Positions 10,080 through 13,014 of a DNA stretch of 13,014 nucleotides are shown here, in pieces. Position 1 is the first letter of the stretch. The number at the start of each line of letters is the position of its first letter. The position numbers were made by a program, and so were the translations under genes. Source of the DNA: Nocardioides sp. (GTDB lineage Bacteria; Actinomycetota; Actinomycetes; Propionibacteriales; Nocardioidaceae); contig DOWL01000127.1 in NCBI GenBank assembly GCA_003519585.1, forward strand, positions 5,570-18,583. Reading direction: 5' to 3'. The notes under the pieces were generated by a model. It saw only the letters and a program-made list of their open reading frames with translations, was not told where the DNA came from and ran no database searches.

Positions 10080-11027
10080 CTACGGAGTGGTTGGTCGGAT
10101 CACTGCTTTCTCAGCACCTTCTTCGACTCGCCAGCCGTGCGCGAAGGCCAGTGGGCCCAGGCGCGGGTCGGGCCGGGTTACGAGGCCGCCGTCCACCGCA
10201 TCGGGCTGCTCGCCGAGCACGTGAACGATCGCCGCGGCCATGTCCGCCTCCGACGCGGGCGCGCCGAACGGCGGCCGATCGGCCGGGTCGCCGCTGAGCG
10301 CACGGATCACCGCCTCGCGGGCGCCGTACCCGAACAGATCCTCGCCCTCGGCGCGGACCAGCGCGGTCGCACCGGTGCCGTGTGTGCCGGCCGGCAGGAC
10401 CAGCTCGGACCGCCCCCGGACCACTGCGAACGGCCGGCCGGCCAGCTTGCCCTGCGCCAGCTCTGCCGCTCCGGCGAGCTCGTCGGCCAGAGCGGGGGCG
10501 GTCACCGCGAGCTCGTTGCCGTGCACATCGGTCCGGCCGGCGTGGTCGTCGAGCACCGTGAGGCCGGCCGCGCCGATGGCGATGTCGGTCTGACCGGTAC
10601 GCCAGGCGCGCCCGGCGGTGTCGGTCACCACGACGGCGACGTTGGCGCCGGTGCGCGCGGCGATCTCGCCGCGGAGTCGGCGCGCGGTGGCGTCGGGGTC
10701 GCGGGGCAGGAGCAGGACGGTGCCGCGCTCGACATTGGAGGCGTCGACACCGGCAGCGGCCATGGTGAGCCCCGATCGGGTCCGCACGATCGTGGTCGGT
10801 CCGCGCCGGGCCACCACCCGAGCACCCGGCTCGGCCAGCTCCTGCTCGATCGCCGCCACCCGGTCGGCCCCGACCAGCCCCTGACCCTCGGCCTTGCTCA
10901 CCACCTTGCTGGTGACCAGCACCACGTCGCCGTCGAACGGGGTGAGGACGGCGAGGAGCAGGCCGGTCAGGTCATCGCCGGCCCGGACCTCGGGGACGCC
11001 GTCCGGGGCCAGGACGGTGAGGGTCAC
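10080..11027 (-). CDS. cofE: Coenzyme F420-0:L-glutamate ligase (CofE; FbiB N-terminal domain only)
   Basis: This 315-residue GTP-dependent ligase adds the gamma-linked glutamates to F420-0. Family blocks are VVLVTSKVVSKAEGQ (35-49), GTVLLLPRDPDATARRLRG (102-120), VTDTAGRAWRTGQTDIAIG (134-152) and DVHGNELAVTAPALADELAGAAEL (167-190), followed by PFAVVRG. Mycobacterial FbiB (448 residues) has a C-terminal FMN-binding nitroreductase-like domain that reduces dehydro-F420-0. Here the ligase domain ends near residue 245, and only about 70 residues without nitroreductase motifs follow (FGAPASEADMAAAIVHVLG, AFAHGWRVEEG). The start is GTG 11027, overlapping the cofD stop by four bases (GTGA); a longer reading on the same frame into cofD is arginine-rich shadow. 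No hydrophobic or signal segments are present; it is cytoplasmic. Confidence 0.93.
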   Translation of the reverse strand: MTLTVLAPDGVPEVRAGDDLTGLLLAVLTPFDGDVVLVTSKVVSKAEGQGLVGADRVAAIEQELAEPGARVVARRGPTTIVRTRSGLTMAAAGVDASNVERGTVLLLPRDPDATARRLRGEIAARTGANVAVVVTDTAGRAWRTGQTDIAIGAAGLTVLDDHAGRTDVHGNELAVTAPALADELAGAAELAQGKLAGRPFAVVRGRSELVLPAGTHGTGATALVRAEGEDLFGYGAREAVIRALSGDPADRPPFGAPASEADMAAAIVHVLGEQPDAVDGGLVTRPDPRLGPLAFAHGWRVEEGAEKAVIRPTTP

Positions 11028-12055
11028 GAGACGAGCGCGATCGCGGCCGCCGCCATGGCAGCGGTGGCCTCCGCGTCGGTCATGTAGAGGGGTACGGCGG
11101 CCGCGGCCAACCCGGCCTCGTGCAGGGCGGCAAGCTCGCCCTGGTCCGTCTCGTCGACGAGCCAGCCGTTGAGGACACCGTCGTGCGAGCGGGCGCCGTA
11201 GTGGAGGCCGACGCCCGCGGCGCTGACTGCGATGCCCATCGTGGTCAGGAGCTGGTTGGCCATCCCGCGCACATGGCTGCCGCCGATGATGGGGGAGACC
11301 CCGACCACCGGGGCGCGGGTGGCGACCAGAGCCTCGCGGACGCGGGGTACGCCGAGGATCGTGCCGACCGAGACCACCGGGTTGGACGGGGGCAGCAGCA
11401 CGAGGTCCGCGTCGGTGATCGCGTCGATGACGCCCGGGGCCGGCGTGGCTTCGTCGAGACCGACCACCACGACCGCGTCGGCGGGGACCTCGGCGCGCAG
11501 CTTGACCCAGTACTCCTGGAAGTGCACGACGCGGCGGCCGCTCGGCGAACGCTCGAGGTCGGAGTCGGCGATCGCGACGTGGGTCTCGACGCGGTCGTCG
11601 CTCATCGGCAACAGCCGGACCGTGTCGCCGTGGACGGGAGTCAGCCACCGCTGGCACAGCGCCTCGGTGATCTGGGAGAGGGGGTAGCCGGCGTCGAGCA
11701 TCTGCGTGCGCACGAGGTGGGTGCCGATGTCGCGGTCTCCGAGCCCGAACCAGGTCGGTTCGACGCCGTACGCCGCGAGCTCGGTCTTCACGCTCCAGGT
11801 CTCGTCGCGGCGGCCCCAACCCCGCTCGGGGTCGATGCCGTCGCCGAGGGTGTACATGACGGTGTCGAGGTCGGGGCAGACCTTGAGGCCGTGCACCCAC
11901 AGGTCGTCGGCGGTGTTGGCGATCACCGTGACCTCGGCATCGGCTGCCACTTCCGGCAGCGAGCCGGCGCCGATCCCGTGCAGCAGCCCTTGGATGAACC
12001 GAGCGCCACCCATCCCCCCGGAGAGGACGGTGAGGCGCCGAAAGGGGTGTGCCAT
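11024..12055 (-). CDS. cofD: 2-phospholactate/phosphoenolpyruvyl transferase (CofD/FbiA)
   Basis: This 343-residue enzyme transfers the phospholactyl or, in actinobacteria, phosphoenolpyruvyl group from the activated donor to FO, making (dehydro-)F420-0. Diagnostic segments are the N-terminal LSGGMGGARFIQGL (11-24), NTADDLWVHGLKVCPDLDTVMYTLG (47-71) with the metal-binding DD, and the C-terminal LPPSNPVVSVGTILGVP and SPIIGG blocks. The length is normal for the family. It starts at ATG 12055. No good Shine-Dalgarno sequence or TANNNT box precedes it at leaderless distance, so its promoter is not resolved. It is divergent from whiB, as fbiA is near whiB2 in mycobacteria, and coupled to cofE. FbiC and FbiD, needed for FO and the activated donor, are not in the window. 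Confidence 0.95.
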   Translation of the reverse strand: MAHPFRRLTVLSGGMGGARFIQGLLHGIGAGSLPEVAADAEVTVIANTADDLWVHGLKVCPDLDTVMYTLGDGIDPERGWGRRDETWSVKTELAAYGVEPTWFGLGDRDIGTHLVRTQMLDAGYPLSQITEALCQRWLTPVHGDTVRLLPMSDDRVETHVAIADSDLERSPSGRRVVHFQEYWVKLRAEVPADAVVVVGLDEATPAPGVIDAITDADLVLLPPSNPVVSVGTILGVPRVREALVATRAPVVGVSPIIGGSHVRGMANQLLTTMGIAVSAAGVGLHYGARSHDGVLNGWLVDETDQGELAALHEAGLAAAAVPLYMTDAEATAAMAAAAIALVS

Positions 12056-12063
12056 GAGGGTCA

Positions 12064-12157
12064 GCCTGTCGCATCGAGCGTGCTACCAGAGGCCGGGGTC
12101 GCCTGTCCGGGTTATCCCCATACCAGATCGGGGCTTGACTTGCGGCGTACGACAGGC
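12064..12157. promoter_or_regulatory. Three GCCTGTC heptamers in the cofD/whiB divergent region
   Basis: GCCTGTC is at 12064-12070 and 12101-12107 on the plus strand and at 12151-12157 on the minus strand. The third copy lies inside the spacer of the predicted whiB promoter, where a bound protein would block the polymerase. Three copies in under 100 bases are more than composition would suggest. No known regulator is assigned to the motif. Confidence 0.35.
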
Positions 12158-12164
12158 ATGTAAT
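12135..12164 (+). promoter_or_regulatory. Sigma70-type promoter of whiB
   Basis: The -35 hexamer TTGACT (12135-12140) and -10 hexamer TGTAAT (12159-12164) each match the consensus at five of six positions, with an 18-base spacer. The predicted start of transcription is around 12171, giving a leader of roughly 105 bases before whiB. It is the best promoter match seen in the window. Confidence 0.65.
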
Positions 12165-12171
12165 TCCATCA

Positions 12172-12221
12172 GTGTCGTAGGCCGTCTCGGGGTGTTTCCG
12201 AGACAGAAATCCACACGACAC
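12172..12221 (+). promoter_or_regulatory. Nested inverted repeat in the whiB 5' leader
   Basis: The outer arms GTGTCGT (12172-12178) and ACGACAC (12215-12221) are perfect reverse complements. Within them GTCTCGG (12184-12190) and CCGAGAC (12198-12204) form a second perfect seven-pair stem around a seven-base loop. In RNA this is an extended stem-loop that would start at the very 5' end of the whiB message. The outer arms also contain GTGTC/GACAC, the core recognised by WhiA in Streptomyces, so a DNA operator is an alternative reading. Confidence 0.55.
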
Positions 12222-12276
12222 GCTGGTCGAGCAGGGTCGAGCTCAACACAGAGATACAGGGTCGAAGGGCAGTCAC

Positions 12277-12534
12277 ATGAGAGAACTATTTCTCCTGGAC
12301 GGGGACGACGCCGACGACGCGGGGTGGCAGGAGCGCGCGCTGTGCGCACAGACGGACCCCGAGGCGTTCTTCCCCGAGAAGGGCGGTTCCACCAGGGAGG
12401 CCAAGAAGGTCTGCCTGACCTGCGAGGTCCGGACCGAGTGTCTGGACTCCGCACTGATGAACGACGAGCGGTTCGGCATCTGGGGCGGTCTCTCCGAGCG
12501 GGAGCGTCGCAAGCTGAAGAAGCGCGCCGTCTGA
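12277..12534 (+). CDS. whiB: WhiB-family iron-sulfur transcription factor (WhiB/WhiB2 type)
   Basis: This 85-residue protein is a WhiB-like regulator with a [4Fe-4S] cluster. The four ligands are C23, C46, C49 and C55 (C-X22-C-X2-C-X5-C), with the DPEAFFPEKG segment between the first two. The GIWGG turn is at 67-71, and the basic tail ERERRKLKKRA binds DNA, usually together with a sigma factor. The WhiB/WhiB2 subtype, which controls sporulation septation or cell division, is suggested by the short acidic N-terminus (LDGDDADD) and by the divergent cofD, as in mycobacteria (whiB2 beside fbiA). The start is ATG 12277, with AAGGG seven bases upstream. It has its own promoter, a long structured leader and a strong terminator, so it is a single-gene unit. 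Confidence 0.95.
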   Translation: MRELFLLDGDDADDAGWQERALCAQTDPEAFFPEKGGSTREAKKVCLTCEVRTECLDSALMNDERFGIWGGLSERERRKLKKRAV

Positions 12535-12549
12535 ACGTCGCGCGTCGAC

Positions 12550-12590
12550 GCGAGAAGGCCCGGGCCGGCTGGCCCGGGCCTCTCGCATTT
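12550..12590 (+). terminator. Strong intrinsic terminator after whiB
   Basis: GCGAG (12550-12554), one bulged A, and AGGCCCGGGCC (12556-12566) pair with GGCCCGGGCCT (12571-12581) and CTCGC (12582-12586) around the loop GGCT. The 16-pair stem is followed by ATTT. It lies 15 bases after the whiB stop and should insulate it from the next promoter. Confidence 0.85.
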
Positions 12591-12612
12591 CGAAGGCTCA
12601 GGTCCGGCCCCC

Positions 12613-12627
12613 TACCCTGAACGATCG
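12613..12627 (+). promoter_or_regulatory. Putative leaderless promoter of the 3'-terminal glycosyltransferase
   Basis: TACCCT (12613-12618) is a TANNNT-type -10 box, followed by eight bases and GTG 12627, exactly the geometry seen before glf. An in-frame TGA at 12618-12620 excludes earlier starts, and no Shine-Dalgarno sequence is present. No convincing -35 hexamer is visible. Confidence 0.5.
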
Positions 12628-13014
12628 TGTCCGTCGCCGACCCCCGCCATGCGCCGCTTGCCGTGCGCGGCCGCGAGGACGTCGCGGTGGTCATGGTCAG
12701 CCACGACGGGTCGCGCTGGCTCCCGACTGCACTGGAGGGGCTCGCCGGTCAGCTGGCGCCGATCGCCCACCGGGTCGGTGTCGACACCGGCAGCAAGGAC
12801 GGCAGCGCGGAGCTGTTGACCGAGGCCTTCGGCGCCGAGTGCGTGGTCGCGATTCCCTCGTCCACGAACTTCCCCGACGCGCTCCGGGCCGGGTTGGCGC
12901 GGCTCGACGAACTCGGGGCCGATACCGAGTGGATCTGGGTCCTCCACGACGACTCCAGCCCCCACCCGGAGGCGCTGCTCGCGCTGCTGGCCGGCGCCGC
13001 CGACGACGCCCTCG
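12627..13014 (+). CDS. GT2 family glycosyltransferase, 5' end
   Basis: This is the first 129 codons of a family 2 glycosyltransferase that continues beyond the window. The opening strand DVAVVMVSHDGSRWLPTALEGL (residues 18-39) and VDTGSKDGSAELLTEAFG (52-69) are the nucleotide-binding half of a GT-A fold. The DXD-type metal site appears as LHDDSSP near residues 109-115, in the context WIWVLHDDSSPHPEALLALL. Position 12627 is the earliest possible start because of the in-frame stop just upstream; GTG 12663 is possible but has no ribosome site. Large GT2 proteins beside whiB and the F420 genes are common in actinobacteria, so a long multi-domain envelope glycosyltransferase is likely. Donor and acceptor are unknown. 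Confidence 0.85.
   Translation, partial: MSVADPRHAPLAVRGREDVAVVMVSHDGSRWLPTALEGLAGQLAPIAHRVGVDTGSKDGSAELLTEAFGAECVVAIPSSTNFPDALRAGLARLDELGADTEWIWVLHDDSSPHPEALLALLAGAADDAL

Noticed and set aside
12080..12085. TAGCAC on the minus strand as the cofD -10 box
   Set aside because: It lacks the final T of TANNNT, and no -35 match lies at proper spacing.
11120..12163. 347-codon plus-strand frame opposite cofD
   Set aside because: CofD motifs on the minus strand are unambiguous, and the plus frame has no family features.
11028..12221. N-terminal extension of the cofE frame through cofD (would make a 713-residue protein)
   Set aside because: The extension is arginine-rich shadow of cofD. GTG 11027 overlaps the cofD stop and begins the family sequence.

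Overview
The window is high-GC DNA packed with short-overlap operons, GTG starts and actinobacterial marker families: galactofuranosyltransferase GlfT2, UDP-galactopyranose mutase, F420 cofactor genes next to a WhiB regulator, a DUF3105 protein and a TIGR03089 protein. This points to an actinomycete with an arabinogalactan-type or other galactan-bearing envelope. A Nocardioides-like organism is my inference from gene order and sequence flavour; nothing in the window proves it. Both ends cut through glycosyltransferase genes.

Positions 1-7538, all on the plus strand, hold two units. The first has the 3' end of a GT2 glycosyltransferase (probably GlfT1-like), a DUF2071 protein and a PLP-dependent decarboxylase, joined by overlapping ends. 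The second is a galactan operon: glf makes UDP-galactofuranose, glfT2 polymerises the galactan, and wzm/wzt form the ABC exporter. Its genes overlap by 1-4 bases. It starts at what looks like a leaderless promoter and ends at two exact copies of a 35-base perfect palindrome.

Positions 7539-8024 hold a locally AT-richer intergenic stretch (palindromes, a 9-base-period repeat) and a 75-residue membrane-anchored small protein. That gene collides tail to tail with the next minus-strand gene, the two stop codons sharing one CTAG.

Positions 8021-12055 are on the minus strand. Read 5' to 3', they are cofD (fbiA) and cofE (fbiB N-terminal domain only) for coenzyme F420, a weak hairpin, then a DUF3105 membrane protein, a HIGH-motif nucleotidyltransferase and a TIGR03089 AMP-binding-like protein.

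Positions 12056-12626 hold the divergent cofD/whiB control region with a good sigma70-type promoter and a nested inverted repeat placed at the predicted 5' end of the whiB mRNA, then whiB and a strong terminator. A second leaderless-looking promoter follows, driving the start of another GT2 glycosyltransferase that runs off the window. The most interesting items are the whiB leader structure, the twin palindromes with five-turn spacing, the matching leaderless start modules of glf and the last glycosyltransferase, and the CofE that lacks the FMN domain found in mycobacterial FbiB.
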